Notes: generated by a model from the sequence alone, not told the origin. A DNA stretch of 64,000 nucleotides from JAEUJM01 sp041918615 (GCA_041918615.1 JAYRVH010000073.1:29206-93205), one strand, 5' to 3'; shown: positions 16,895 through 26,081, numbered from the stretch's first letter. A program made the numbers and translations.

Positions 16895-18247
16895 ATGTCC
16901 ACACCGAAGATCACGCTCATCGGCGCCGGCGGCATGTCGTTCGGCCCGACGATGGTGAACGACATCATCCACACGCCCGCGCTGGCGGGCAGCCGGCTGA
17001 TGCTGCACGACGTGAACGAGGCACGCCTGCTCCGGGCCTACCGCTTCGCAGCCAAGCTCAACGCGGCGTCGGGAGCTCCGGTGATCCTGGACTACAGCAC
17101 CGACCCGGCCCCGGCCATCCGCGGCGCCGACTTCTGCCTGAGCAGCGCCGAGTTCGGCCGGTTCACCTACTGGCGGCAGGACTACGAAGTCCCGAACCGT
17201 CACGGCGCCCGACAGATCAACGGGGAGAACGGCGGCCCGGGTGCAGTGTTCCATTCGCTGCGCAGCATCAAGAACACCTTGAGCATCTGCGCCGACATCG
17301 AGCGCCACGCCCCCGGCGCGTTCCTGATCAACCTGTCGAACCCGATGAGCCGGGTCACCCTCGCCATCAACCGCGGGACCCGGGTCGCCAACGTGGGCAT
17401 GTGCCACGAGGGGCCGATCGGGGTGGCCCGGTTGGCCAGGCTCCTGCGGCTGAGGTCCCGGGACATCGAGGCCAGGGCCTCGGGCATCAACCACTTCACG
17501 TTCTTCACCGAGTTCCGCCACCGCCGGACGGGCGAGGACCTGCTCCCTGCGATAAAGGCGCTCTTCGCCAGGCGCTTCTTCGACTTCGGTCCCCGCTCGA
17601 CATCGGTGGTCAGGGCCATGATGCGATCGGTGCCCCTCGGCGGGTTGGCCGACCAGCTCTACTCCCCCGTGGTTGCCCACATGGTCCGCGAACACGACGT
17701 GGTCCCCTGCTCGGTCGACAGCCACATCGGCGAGTACCTGCCCTTCGCACTCGACGTGGCCGACTACCACCCAGTGCCGGTGGACTTCTTCGAACGGGTC
17801 GACCGCTACACCGAGCGCCTCGCCACCTGGGCGGTCGACACCCACCTGCCCGTGCCCTTCCAGCGAGTGGGCCACAGCCTCGAGGAGGTCATCCCGATCA
17901 TCGCGGCGATGTGGACCGACGAGCCCACGCACCTGATGGCGGTGAACGTGCCCAACCGGGGGTTCCTCCCCAATGTGGCCGACGGCGCCATCGTCGAGGT
18001 GGGCGCCACGGTCGACGGTGACGGCATCCACCCCGACACCATGGCGCCGGTGGTCGAGCCGATCGCCGGCTACATCGCGACCCAGGTCGCGCTCCAGGAT
18101 CTGATCGTCGGCGCCGCCCTGAGCCACGACCCCGAGGCCGCGTTCCGGGCCGTGCTGGACGACCCCAACTCGCCTCCAGATCCCGATGCCTGCCGGGCGC
18201 TGTTCGACGAGTTGCTCGAACTGCAGTCCGCCGAGCTCCCCTTCTGA
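16895..18247 (+). CDS. GH4-family NAD-dependent glycosidase
   Basis: 450 residues. GH4 enzymes cleave alpha- or beta-glycosides by a redox mechanism with NAD+ and Mn2+. The Rossmann start is TLIGAGGMSFGP (about 7-18) with the acid of the second strand in LHDVNE. The metal/substrate motifs are LSNPM (149-150), GMCHEG (C170, H171) and SGINHF (N199, H200). A GGGAGG ribosome site precedes ATG 16895. No signal peptide. Substrate (alpha-galactoside, glucoside or glucuronide) cannot be settled. Divergent from GH127, probably under one control region. Confidence 0.88.
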   Translation: MSTPKITLIGAGGMSFGPTMVNDIIHTPALAGSRLMLHDVNEARLLRAYRFAAKLNAASGAPVILDYSTDPAPAIRGADFCLSSAEFGRFTYWRQDYEVPNRHGARQINGENGGPGAVFHSLRSIKNTLSICADIERHAPGAFLINLSNPMSRVTLAINRGTRVANVGMCHEGPIGVARLARLLRLRSRDIEARASGINHFTFFTEFRHRRTGEDLLPAIKALFARRFFDFGPRSTSVVRAMMRSVPLGGLADQLYSPVVAHMVREHDVVPCSVDSHIGEYLPFALDVADYHPVPVDFFERVDRYTERLATWAVDTHLPVPFQRVGHSLEEVIPIIAAMWTDEPTHLMAVNVPNRGFLPNVADGAIVEVGATVDGDGIHPDTMAPVVEPIAGYIATQVALQDLIVGAALSHDPEAAFRAVLDDPNSPPDPDACRALFDELLELQSAELPF

Positions 18248-18312
18248 CGGTCGCGCCGTCGACCGGCGCCGCTGCGGGCTGCGACCGCTCTGATCCGGAT
18301 ACCGTGCCCTCG

Positions 18313-19368
18313 ATGACTCGCACCACCGCCGAGCCCGACGCGGCCCGGTCACGCAACGGGGCCACTCCCGGGGCTCGGCGCGAGCGGACGATCCACCCCG
18401 CCGCGGCCCGCATGTGGCGGCCCGAGCCCGAGTGGGTGCCGCCCACGCCCTCGATTGCCGAGCTCACCGCGGGCCTGGCCGGCGGCGTGTTCGGGGCCGT
18501 CGCCCGACCCGTGATCGCGGGTCCGATCTTCGGCGCCCTGTCCGGCCTGCGCCCTCCCTTGCGCGAGGCACGCCCGATTCCCGCCGACGAGCAGGGTGAC
18601 CCAGGCTGGTTCGGCCCCGACAGCGTCGCGTGGGAGGTCCACGCCGATCCGTCGCTGCTCATAGCTGGTGTCGCGGCCTTCACCCTCCAGGCCCTGCACC
18701 CGCTGGCCATGGCCGGGGTGGCCGAGCACTCGGCCTTCTCCGACGACTTCCTGGGGCGCACGCGGCGCACCGCCGAGTTCGTCCAGGGCGTGGTCTACGG
18801 CTCGAGCGCACAGGCCGAGCGGCTGTGCCGGGTCGTGCGCAAGGCCCACGTGTCGGTGGTCGGCGTGGCCCCTGACGGCCGGCCGTATGACGCCAACGAC
18901 CCCGACCTGCTCGACTGGGTGCACATCGCCGAGTACCTGGCCATCGCCGCGGCCAACCGCCGGTTCGCGGCGCGCCCGATGAGCCGACGCGACCTCGATC
19001 GCTACATCGGCGAGGTGGCTGTGGTCGGCGAGGCCACCGGCGTTGTCGCTCCCCCCCGATCATGGGCCGGGATCCTGGCGTCACTCGAGCATCACCGGCC
19101 CCAACTCGCCGTGGGCGAATACGCCGCCGCGGGCATCGCCTTCCTGGACGACCCGCCCCTCATCCCCCGCCCGGCCATGCCCGTGTGGCGGGCCATCTGG
19201 GCGGGCGCCAACATCTGCCTGCCCCCGGTGGCCCGGCGCCTGCTGCGCCTACCCACCCCCAGCACCGCCGATCTGGCTGCCTGCCGGGCGGCGCTACGAC
19301 TGCTGGCCAACCTGTCCACCGAGCCGGTGGACCTGGCCGTGGCCCGCCTGCGTCTCGGGCTGGGCTGA
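18313..19368 (+). CDS. MpaB/latex-clearing-type oxygenase (DUF2236)
   Basis: 351 residues. The family motif is clear: FGPDSVAWEVHADPSLLIAG, then LQALHPLAMAGVAEHSAF, whose histidines belong to the heme-binding helical core shared by MpaB and rubber oxygenase. A second conserved patch is LLDWVHIAEYLAI. ATG 18313 is preferred to GTG 18304: TACCGT at 18300-18305 lies seven bases before it, the leaderless spacing. Members oxygenate polyprenoids or fatty/isoprenoid chains; the substrate here is unknown. No clear signal peptide. Confidence 0.82.
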   Translation: MTRTTAEPDAARSRNGATPGARRERTIHPAAARMWRPEPEWVPPTPSIAELTAGLAGGVFGAVARPVIAGPIFGALSGLRPPLREARPIPADEQGDPGWFGPDSVAWEVHADPSLLIAGVAAFTLQALHPLAMAGVAEHSAFSDDFLGRTRRTAEFVQGVVYGSSAQAERLCRVVRKAHVSVVGVAPDGRPYDANDPDLLDWVHIAEYLAIAAANRRFAARPMSRRDLDRYIGEVAVVGEATGVVAPPRSWAGILASLEHHRPQLAVGEYAAAGIAFLDDPPLIPRPAMPVWRAIWAGANICLPPVARRLLRLPTPSTADLAACRAALRLLANLSTEPVDLAVARLRLGLG

Positions 19369-19433
19369 CCCCCGCCGGTCGGGTTCGGGGCCTCCCGTGT
19401 CACGATGGGCCGTGACGAAGGGGAGGTGATGCC

Positions 19434-21113
19434 ATGGTCCACGACCTGGTGATCAAGGGCGGAACGGTGGTCGACGGGACCGGCGCGCCGGGGTTCGCGG
19501 CCGACGTCGCCGTGCAGGGCGGCCGCATCGCCGAGGTGGGCAAGGGCCTTTGCGGCCGGCAGGAACTCGACGCCGGCGGGCACGTCGTGGCACCCGGGTT
19601 CATCGACATCCACACCCACTACGACGCCCAGGTGTTCTGGGACCCGGGCCTGACGCCGTCGTCGTACCATGGGGTGACCACGGTGATCGCCGGCAACTGC
19701 GGCTTCTCCATCGCACCCGTCCGCCCCGACGGCGTCGGCATCCTCGGCCGAACGCTGCAGCACGTGGAGGACATGAGCCTGGACACGCTGGTGGCGGGGG
19801 TGCCGTGGGACGAGTTCGAGGACTTCGGCCAGTACCTCGACCTGGTCGAGCGGCACGGCGTCGGGCTCAACTACGGCTGCTACGTGGGCCACACCGCCGT
19901 TCGCCTGTTCGTGATGGGCGAGGCGGCCTACGAGCGGGCCGCAACCCCTGACGAGGTGACGGCGATGCGCCAGATCGTGGCCGAGGCGATGACCGCAGGC
20001 GCGGCGGGCTTCGCCTCGTCGGCATCGCCGACCCACAACGGTGATGGGGGCCGACCGGTCCCGTCCCGGGTGGCCGATCTGGCCGAGTTGACCTCGCTCG
20101 CGGAGCCGCTCCGTGACGCCGACCGCGGCGTCCTGGCGCTGCTGCCCGGCGGCGTGTTCTCGAACCAGCAGGTGTTCGACCTCCAGCATCACATCGGCCG
20201 CCCCGTCACCTGGACTGCGCTGCTGACCATCAAGGGCTACCCGTACCACGAGGGCGTGATCGCCGAGCACGAGGCGGCCCGGGCCCAGGGCGCCGACGTA
20301 TGGCCTCAGGTGTCGTGCCGGCCGCTGACGTTCCAGATGAACCTGGCCGAGCCGTTCACCTTGAACATGCGGTCGTCGTTCGCGTCGCTGATGGGCCTGT
20401 CGCACGGAGAGCGCGCGGCCACCTATCGCGACCACGAGTGGCGGGCGACCGCGTGGGCCGAGCTGGCCGGCGGCCAGAGGGGGACGCTGCCGTTCAACTG
20501 GGCATCGCTGTCGGTGGCCGAGTCGGGCCACCACCCCGAGCTCATCGGCCGCAACGTGGTCGAGTTGGCCGACGAGCGGGGTTGCACGCCGCTCGACATG
20601 TTGCTCGACACCTCGCTGGACGACGATCTCACCACCCGGTTCAACTCGGTGCTGGCCAACGACGACCCCGAAGCCATCGCCTGGCTGCTCCCCCGTGACG
20701 GGGTGCTGCTGGGCCTGGCCGACTCCGGCGCCCACGTCAGCCAGTTGTGCGACGCCTGCTTCGCCACCGACCTGCTGGGCAACTGGGTGCGCGATCGCGA
20801 GGTGATGTCACTCGAGCGCGCCGTCCACAAGCTCACCGCCGAGCCCGCTGGTGTCTACGACCTCGATGACCGGGGCGTCGTCGAGGTCGGCCGGGCGGCC
20901 GACCTGGTCGTGTTCGACCCCGACACCGTGGCTCCGGGACCGCTTCGCCGGGTGCGGGACTTCCCCGCCGACGGCGAGCGCCTCACCGCCGACGCCCCCG
21001 TCGGCGTCCGCCACACCCTGGTGAACGGCGTGCCCATCCGGGTGGACGACGAGGCCGTGCCCGACGCGAAAGGCCCCGACGACCGCCGGCCCGGCGTGGT
21101 GCTCCGGGGCTGA
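19434..21113 (+). CDS. N-acyl-D-amino-acid deacylase-type amidohydrolase
   Basis: 559 residues, full length for the D-aminoacylase group of metal-dependent amidohydrolases. N-terminal beta-sandwich half DLVIKGGTVVDGTG, metal ligands PGFIDIHTHYDAQ (about 58-70), and AGNCGFSIAP with the family's bridging cysteine. The catalytic aspartate is in LGLADSGAHVS, and the C-terminal sandwich has GRAADLVVFDPDTV. A strong GGGGAGG lies upstream of ATG 19434. It hydrolyses N-acyl groups from D-amino acids or related amides in the cytoplasm; stands alone. Confidence 0.88.
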   Translation: MVHDLVIKGGTVVDGTGAPGFAADVAVQGGRIAEVGKGLCGRQELDAGGHVVAPGFIDIHTHYDAQVFWDPGLTPSSYHGVTTVIAGNCGFSIAPVRPDGVGILGRTLQHVEDMSLDTLVAGVPWDEFEDFGQYLDLVERHGVGLNYGCYVGHTAVRLFVMGEAAYERAATPDEVTAMRQIVAEAMTAGAAGFASSASPTHNGDGGRPVPSRVADLAELTSLAEPLRDADRGVLALLPGGVFSNQQVFDLQHHIGRPVTWTALLTIKGYPYHEGVIAEHEAARAQGADVWPQVSCRPLTFQMNLAEPFTLNMRSSFASLMGLSHGERAATYRDHEWRATAWAELAGGQRGTLPFNWASLSVAESGHHPELIGRNVVELADERGCTPLDMLLDTSLDDDLTTRFNSVLANDDPEAIAWLLPRDGVLLGLADSGAHVSQLCDACFATDLLGNWVRDREVMSLERAVHKLTAEPAGVYDLDDRGVVEVGRAADLVVFDPDTVAPGPLRRVRDFPADGERLTADAPVGVRHTLVNGVPIRVDDEAVPDAKGPDDRRPGVVLRG

Positions 21114-21162
21114 GACGTCGCCAAGTTGCACCCCCGCCCGGGTGCCGTACGATCGCGACCCG

Positions 21163-21594
21163 TCAGGCGCCGGGCCAGGCGAGGCCGGCGTCGCCGACGG
21201 CTTTCTCGACGGCGACGACGAGGGCGTCGACCGAGCCACCGCAGGCGTCGAGGGCGGCACCGTCGAGCAGCGGGACGATCCCGCCCCCGTCGACCTCGGC
21301 CACCACGACCGGGGCGGCGCCGGCGACCGCGGCGCGCACGGCGTCGGGCTGATCGTCCCGGTGGAGGGTGTCGAAGGGGACGGGCAGCCCCAGCCGACAG
21401 GCCTGCCAGTCCGCCTTCTCGCGGAAGGTGCCGTGCGTGATGTCGCAGAGCGCGCAGTGGGCCCGACCGAAGCGGGCGCCCACCCAGTAGGACAGCTCGC
21501 CCCGCAGGGTGTGGTCGGCGTCGTAGACGCCCACGAGGCGCCGCAGGCGCCGGCCGCCTTCCACCTCGTGGGTCCGGTCCATCCCGTCGGTCAC
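21163..21594 (-). CDS. Conserved protein of unknown function (CxxC-ITHG)
   Basis: 143 residues. GTG 21594 is chosen because TAGCGT at 21602-21607 lies seven bases upstream without a ribosome site; ATG 21582 is the alternative. The recognisable part is ELSYWVGARFGRAHCALCDITHG with two cysteines three apart and a histidine, followed by WQACRLGLPVPFDTLHRDD. The C-terminal half is a Val/Ala-rich alpha/beta segment. The Cys-Cys-His group could bind a metal or disulfide, but no function is known to me. Confidence 0.65.
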   Translation of the reverse strand: MTDGMDRTHEVEGGRRLRRLVGVYDADHTLRGELSYWVGARFGRAHCALCDITHGTFREKADWQACRLGLPVPFDTLHRDDQPDAVRAAVAGAAPVVVAEVDGGGIVPLLDGAALDACGGSVDALVVAVEKAVGDAGLAWPGA

Positions 21595-21799
21595 GCCGGC
21601 GACGCTACCGGCGACGTCCGCTGCACCGGCGCGGTGCACGCCGTGCACCGCCTGCGGCACCACCGCCACCGACGCCCTGGGCCCGGCGTGGCCGACCCGG
21701 CCGATCCGGGTGATTCCCTTCACGGGCCAACGACCCGACCGGGCCACGATCGTCATCGCCGCCGGCTCGCCAAGGGCGACCCGTTCGCGGAGCAGTCCA

Positions 21800-22042
21800 T
21801 CAGCGTCGGTCGGCCCCGACGGGCCAGAGAGGGACGAAGCGGGGAGTGCGCGCCGCGTAGTCCCCGTACTCGCGATACCGGGCGCGCAGGCGGCCTTCCT
21901 CCCAGCGGGCCTTGGCCATGAACCACCCCACGAGGCCGCCGGCGGGCAGGAGGAGGACCGCGAGGATGAGCACGCCCTGAACGACGACGAACCCCCAGGC
22001 GATGGCCGTCTCGCGCCGCGTGTCGCCCGTGAGCAGGCCCAT
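21800..22042 (-). pseudogene. Isoprenylcysteine methyltransferase-like C-terminal fragment
   Basis: 80 codons. After one hydrophobic helix the sequence ends in ARWEEGRLRARYREYGDYAAR and TPRFVPLW. This matches the cofactor-binding tail (EExxLxxxFGxxYxxYxxxxPRFxP) of the ICMT/PEMT membrane methyltransferases. Whole members have four or five membrane helices; here only the last helix and tail exist, starting at ATG 22042 just after the TetR gene. It is either a truncated gene or a very small relative. Confidence 0.55.
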
Positions 22043-22109
22043 GCCCCCGTTCCAGCCGTCCGGGCCCGACCCTCACGCAGCCCGGCGTACGGTCACGCCG
22101 CCCGCCGGG

Positions 22110-22673
22110 TCAGGCGAAGCGCGGCTCGTCGGGGACCGCCCGCCACAGGTCGAGGAACCGACGCAGGCACTCGGTCGCCGGCCCGGTGTCATCCGTCGCG
22201 ACCACGTCGACGAGGAGGCCACGCACCACGGCAACGCCGAGACGCAGGTCCACCTCGTCGGTAGCGGTCCCGAGCAGTCGACCCACCGCGGCGCTCTGGT
22301 CCAGCCAGGACGAGGTGAGGTCCCGTCGCCCCTCGTCGCCGAGCCCTGCGGTGGCCAGGGCCTCGAAGAAGAGGCGGACGAACGGGCGCAGCTCCTCGCT
22401 CGACACCTGGTTCCAGAGGGCCAGGACGAGGTCATCTGGGTCGGCGCCGACCGGCGCGGTCGCCGCCGCCTGGGCGAGTGCGCCCTGCTGCTGGGCTTCG
22501 ACCTGCTCGACGATGGCCGCCACCAGGCCATCTCGCGAACCGAAGTGGTACAGCAGCATCCGGTGGCTGGATCCGACCGCCTCGGCGATCTCGCGCAGGC
22601 TTCGCCCGCCGATGCCGTGGTGGGCGACGTCCGCCATCACCCGCTGCAAGAGGTCGTCACGACTCGTGCCCAT
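22110..22673 (-). CDS. TetR/AcrR-family transcriptional regulator
   Basis: 187 residues. The HTH is in the first 50: HGIGGRSLREIAEAVGSSHRMLLYHFGSRDGL. The ligand domain follows. ATG 22673 is the first plausible start; the open frame runs on through the divergent gene but is antisense there. A perfect palindrome (22682-22701) starts nine bases away and also controls the divergent SRPBCC gene, so self- and neighbour repression is very likely. No ribosome site is visible. Confidence 0.85.
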   Translation of the reverse strand: MGTSRDDLLQRVMADVAHHGIGGRSLREIAEAVGSSHRMLLYHFGSRDGLVAAIVEQVEAQQQGALAQAAATAPVGADPDDLVLALWNQVSSEELRPFVRLFFEALATAGLGDEGRRDLTSSWLDQSAAVGRLLGTATDEVDLRLGVAVVRGLLVDVVATDDTGPATECLRRFLDLWRAVPDEPRFA

Positions 22674-22681
22674 GGACGGCG

Positions 22682-22701
22682 AATGTACCATTTGGTACAT
22701 T
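22682..22701. promoter_or_regulatory. Palindromic TetR operator containing both -10 boxes
   Basis: AATGTACCA-TT-TGGTACATT is a perfect 9+9 palindrome. Each arm ends in TACATT pointing outward: the right one (22696-22701) is six bases before ATG 22708, the left one (complement of 22682-22687) eight bases before ATG 22673. Operator and both -10 elements are thus the same 20 bases. Confidence 0.8.
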
Positions 22702-22707
22702 TTCGGC

Positions 22708-23130
22708 ATGAAGCTGGAGAACACACTGCACATCGAGGCTCCGATCGACGTGGTCTGGGCCCTCACCGAGGACGTCGAGCGGTGGCCCGACACGACGCCC
22801 ACGATGTCCGCGGTGGAGCGGCTCGACGATGGCCCGCTCGCCATCGGCAGCCGGGCCCGGATCAAGCAGCCCGGCCAGCCCACCCGGGTGTGGACCGTCA
22901 CCAGGTTCGAGCCCGGGCACCTGTTCGCGTGGACGACCAAGGCCCTCGGCACCTGCATGGAGGGCTCGCATCACCTGTCCGAGGAAGGTGACGGCTGCGT
23001 CCACCGCCTCGAGCTCGAACTCACCGGCGCGACCGCCGGCATCGTCGGCCGTCTGCTGCGCGGCCAGCTCCTGAAGGCCATCACCACAGAGAACGAGGGC
23101 TTCAAGGCCGCCGCCGAGTCCCGGGGCTGA
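22708..23130 (+). CDS. SRPBCC (START-like) ligand-binding protein
   Basis: 140 residues of the polyketide-cyclase/dehydrase-like SRPBCC fold. It opens with NTLHIEAPIDVVWALTEDVERWP, then VERLDDGPLAIGSRARIKQPG, and closes with a long C-terminal helix (RLLRGQLLKAITTENEGFKAAAE) that lids a hydrophobic cavity. Such proteins bind lipophilic molecules or act as cyclases/hydrolases. ATG 22708 is leaderless by position. It is the only gene rightward from the TetR operator, so its ligand may be the TetR inducer. Confidence 0.82.
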   Translation: MKLENTLHIEAPIDVVWALTEDVERWPDTTPTMSAVERLDDGPLAIGSRARIKQPGQPTRVWTVTRFEPGHLFAWTTKALGTCMEGSHHLSEEGDGCVHRLELELTGATAGIVGRLLRGQLLKAITTENEGFKAAAESRG

Positions 23131-23298
23131 TCAGTCGCCGAGCGCGGCCTGCGCAACGGGGCGCGGGTCTCCGTCAAGGGGCCTTTCGGGGCACACCGGT
23201 GCATTCGGGCGGCCCTCGTGGCATGGACCACCCGACGCGCACCCACGGCTACCTTGAGCGACCTTGTCCTGTCCCGCCGCACCCCGCACCGAGCCTGC

Positions 23299-24930
23299 AT
23301 GATCCGCAGCATCCGGCTGCGGCCGTGGCAGAAGGTCGCCCTCGAGAAGTTCGTGGCCAGCGAGTCGTCGGACTTCCTCGCGGTCGCCACCCCCGGCGCG
23401 GGCAAGACCACCTTCGCCCTGACCGCGTCCCGTCACGTGCTGGCCGAGAACCCCCGTCGCCGCCTCGTCGTCGTGGCCCCGACCGCCCACCTGAAGGCGC
23501 AGTGGGCCGCGGCCGCGGCGCAGTTCGGACTGCACCTCGACCCGGCCTGGTCGGCGGCCGACGGGCGCCTGCCCAGCGACATGCACGGCATCATCACCAC
23601 CTACCAGCAGGTGGCGTCGAGCGCCGCTGCGTTGCGACCATTGGCCGACGACGCCTTCGTCGTGTTCGACGAGATCCACCACGCCGGCGACGACCGGGCA
23701 TGGGGCGAGTCGGTGCGGCAGGCGTTCGAGCCGGCGCCGCGCCGCCTGGCCATCTCAGGCACCCCGTTCCGCAGCGACACTCGGGCCATCCCCTTCGTCA
23801 ACTACGTCCTCGAGGAGGCCACCCCGGACTTCGAGTACGGCTACGCCGACGCCCTCGCCGACCGCCGGGTCGTGCGCGCCGTGTACTTCCCCCGCACGAG
23901 CGGGCAGATGGAGTGGGCCGCGCCCGACGGATCGATCCACGAGGCCACCTTCGATGACGACCTCGACCAGGTGCGCTCCAGCCAGCGGCTTCGCACCGCC
24001 CTGTCGGTCGAAGGCGAATGGCTGCCCACGGTGTTGCGCCAGGCCATGACCCAGCTCGACGCCGTGCGCGAGAAGCAGCCCGAAGCCGGCGGGCTGATCA
24101 TCGCCACCGACCAGGAGCACGCCCGCGGCATCGTCGAACTGCTGCGCAACCGGTTCAAGCAGAAGGCCACGCTCGTCACGTCGGACGACCCCGACTCGTC
24201 CGACCGCATCGCCCGGTTCTCGACCGGCACCGATGCCTGGCTGGTGGCGGTGCGCATGGTTTCCGAGGGGGTCGACATCCCCCGCCTACGGGTGGGCGTC
24301 TACGCCACGACCACGACCACCGAGCTCTTCTTCCGCCAGGCGGTGGGCCGTTTCGTGCGCTGGACCCCCGGCGTGCGGGACCAGAAGGCATACCTTTTCA
24401 TCCCCGACGACCCGCGGCTGCGTTCCCGGGCCTTCCAGATCGCCGACCAGCGCCGCCACAGCCTGCGCAAACGAGCCCAGGAGCGTGTCGAGCGCGACCC
24501 CACGGCGCTCGACACGGGGACCGAGGAGCAGATGTCGCTGTTCGCCGCGCTGTCGGCGGTGGCCACCGACCACCAGACCCACGTGCCGTTCGAGAGCGCC
24601 GACGACGTGGACGACGACCACGACCGCGACCACGACGACCCCACCCTGGTGCTCGACCTCGCCCCGCCGCCTCCACTGACCGGTGACCGCAGCTTCCTCG
24701 ACCGGGCCCGCGACGCCCTGGGCGACGAAAAGACCCGCAGCGAGGAGAAGAAGCGGCTGCGCGAGAAGAACGCCGAGCTGGTGGCGCTGCTGGTGCGCCG
24801 CAGCGGCCAGACCCACGCCCAGGTGAACGCCGAGCTCAACCGCCAGTCAGGGGTGGGCCGTATCTCCGAGGCCACTGTCGGCCAGCTCGAGAAGCGCCTC
24901 CGTGTGGCCCAGAAGCTGGCCACGGCCTGA
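23299..24930 (+). CDS. SF2 DEAD/DEAH helicase (XPB/UvsW-like)
   Basis: 543 residues. Motif I is ATPGAGKTT (K36), motif II DEIHHAGDD, motif III SGTPFRS. Motif V is in MVSEGVDIPRLRV and motif VI is FRQAVGRFVRW. A start at ATG 23299 puts the Q-like element LRPWQKVALEKF at the N-terminus, as in related helicases. The C-terminal 120 residues hold an acidic stretch (DDVDDDHDRDHDD) and a charged coiled-coil tail. It is a DNA or RNA remodelling ATPase in the cytoplasm; its target is unknown. No nuclease or methylase neighbour suggests a restriction role. Confidence 0.86.
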   Translation: MIRSIRLRPWQKVALEKFVASESSDFLAVATPGAGKTTFALTASRHVLAENPRRRLVVVAPTAHLKAQWAAAAAQFGLHLDPAWSAADGRLPSDMHGIITTYQQVASSAAALRPLADDAFVVFDEIHHAGDDRAWGESVRQAFEPAPRRLAISGTPFRSDTRAIPFVNYVLEEATPDFEYGYADALADRRVVRAVYFPRTSGQMEWAAPDGSIHEATFDDDLDQVRSSQRLRTALSVEGEWLPTVLRQAMTQLDAVREKQPEAGGLIIATDQEHARGIVELLRNRFKQKATLVTSDDPDSSDRIARFSTGTDAWLVAVRMVSEGVDIPRLRVGVYATTTTTELFFRQAVGRFVRWTPGVRDQKAYLFIPDDPRLRSRAFQIADQRRHSLRKRAQERVERDPTALDTGTEEQMSLFAALSAVATDHQTHVPFESADDVDDDHDRDHDDPTLVLDLAPPPPLTGDRSFLDRARDALGDEKTRSEEKKRLREKNAELVALLVRRSGQTHAQVNAELNRQSGVGRISEATVGQLEKRLRVAQKLATA

Positions 24931-24966
24931 GCGGCCGGTGGCCGGCCGGGGCGGTACGGTGCGGGC

Positions 24967-25410
24967 ATGACACTCGAGGGTGAGTACGAGCCCAGCTCGT
25001 GGGACTGGGTCCGTGACCAGGTGGCGGAGTACGAGGCGTCGGGCGGCGAACGGGCCAACACCTTCGCCGACACCGGGCTGGCGATCATCGTCATGTCGAA
25101 CCGGGGCCACAAGACCGGCAAGGTGCGCAAGACGCCGCTGATGCGGGTCGAACACGATGGTGAGTACGCACTGGTGGGCTCGCAGGGCGGCGCGCCGACC
25201 GACCCGTTCTGGGTTTCCAACCTGAAGGCCGACCCCGCTGCGGTGACGATCCAGGACGGTGCCCAGCCCTTCGATGTGGTCGTGCGGCAGGTCGACGGCG
25301 ACGAACGGGCGGCATGGTGGGACCGCTGCGTGGCCGCGTACCCCGATTACCAGGTGTACCAGGACGCTACCGAGCGCCGGATCCCCGTCTTCGTCGCCCG
25401 CCAGGCCTGA
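24967..25410 (+). CDS. F420-dependent nitroreductase-family protein (Ddn/DUF385-like)
   Basis: 147 residues. The split beta-barrel flavin/deazaflavin family is recognised by LAIIVMSNRGHKTGKVRKTPLM, VGSQGGAPTDPFWVSNLKADP and a C-terminal YPDYQVYQDATERRIPVFVA. Relatives reduce nitroimidazoles, quinones or aflatoxins with F420H2. TACGGT at 24955-24960, six bases before ATG and with no ribosome site, marks a leaderless start. The gene is transcribed singly; its presence implies the host makes coenzyme F420. Confidence 0.88.
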   Translation: MTLEGEYEPSSWDWVRDQVAEYEASGGERANTFADTGLAIIVMSNRGHKTGKVRKTPLMRVEHDGEYALVGSQGGAPTDPFWVSNLKADPAAVTIQDGAQPFDVVVRQVDGDERAAWWDRCVAAYPDYQVYQDATERRIPVFVARQA

Positions 25411-25458
25411 CCGACCGGCAGACCAGGATCGACCGGCGGGAAAGAGGATCCTGGCGGG

Positions 25459-25896
25459 TCAGAAGTCAGCCACGTCCACCTTCGCCACGACCTTGTCGAC
25501 AGCGACTCGCACCACCATCTCGGGCGGCACGGCGTTCCGGCGCCCGTAGGCCTCGGCCTGATCGGCCCCCATGTAACGCCCACCGATCCGCGTTCCCCAG
25601 TGCAGCAACTGTTCAGGATCGCTGGTCGTCGTCGCGGTGCCCCGGATGGTGACGAACGCGAAGGGCGGGCGCTCGTCGTCGAAGCACAGCGAGATGCGTG
25701 GGTCGCGCCGGATGGCCTTGCCCTTCAACGTGTCGGCGGACGTCATGAAGATGATGTCGTCGCCGTCCAGGTCGACCCAGACGGGCGCCACGTGGGGGCT
25801 GCCATCGGCCCGCACCACCGCGACCTTGGCCGTCCTCGGAGGATCGGCCAGGACGAAGGCCTGCCACCAGCCCTCGGGAGCGTCTCGGTAGCCCAT
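25459..25896 (-). CDS. PPOX-class F420/FMN-dependent enzyme
   Basis: 145 residues of the pyridoxamine-phosphate-oxidase-like split barrel. Diagnostic segments are PRTAKVAVVRADGSPHVAPVWVDLDGDDIIFMT, GKAIRRDPRISLCFDDERPPFAFV and the C-terminal MVVRVAVDKVVAKVDVADF. These are typical of the TIGR03618-like group that uses F420 or FMN. It is convergent with the nitroreductase-family gene on the left. Substrate unknown. Confidence 0.85.
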   Translation of the reverse strand: MGYRDAPEGWWQAFVLADPPRTAKVAVVRADGSPHVAPVWVDLDGDDIIFMTSADTLKGKAIRRDPRISLCFDDERPPFAFVTIRGTATTTSDPEQLLHWGTRIGGRYMGADQAEAYGRRNAVPPEMVVRVAVDKVVAKVDVADF

Positions 25897-26081
25897 GTCG
25901 ACGTGAACGCTCCGAGGCGCGCCCGCATTCCGTGGCGGGCACCGGCCGCGCGGCGGATGGACAGCACGCGGCCCGAGCTGCGGGAACAGCTTCTGAGAAC
26001 GGCCTGATCCGCGGTTGCCCGAGGTCGCCGGCGAGTTGCGGGATCGTCACACCGCTGAGTGGAACCCCGGGCGCCGTTGAT

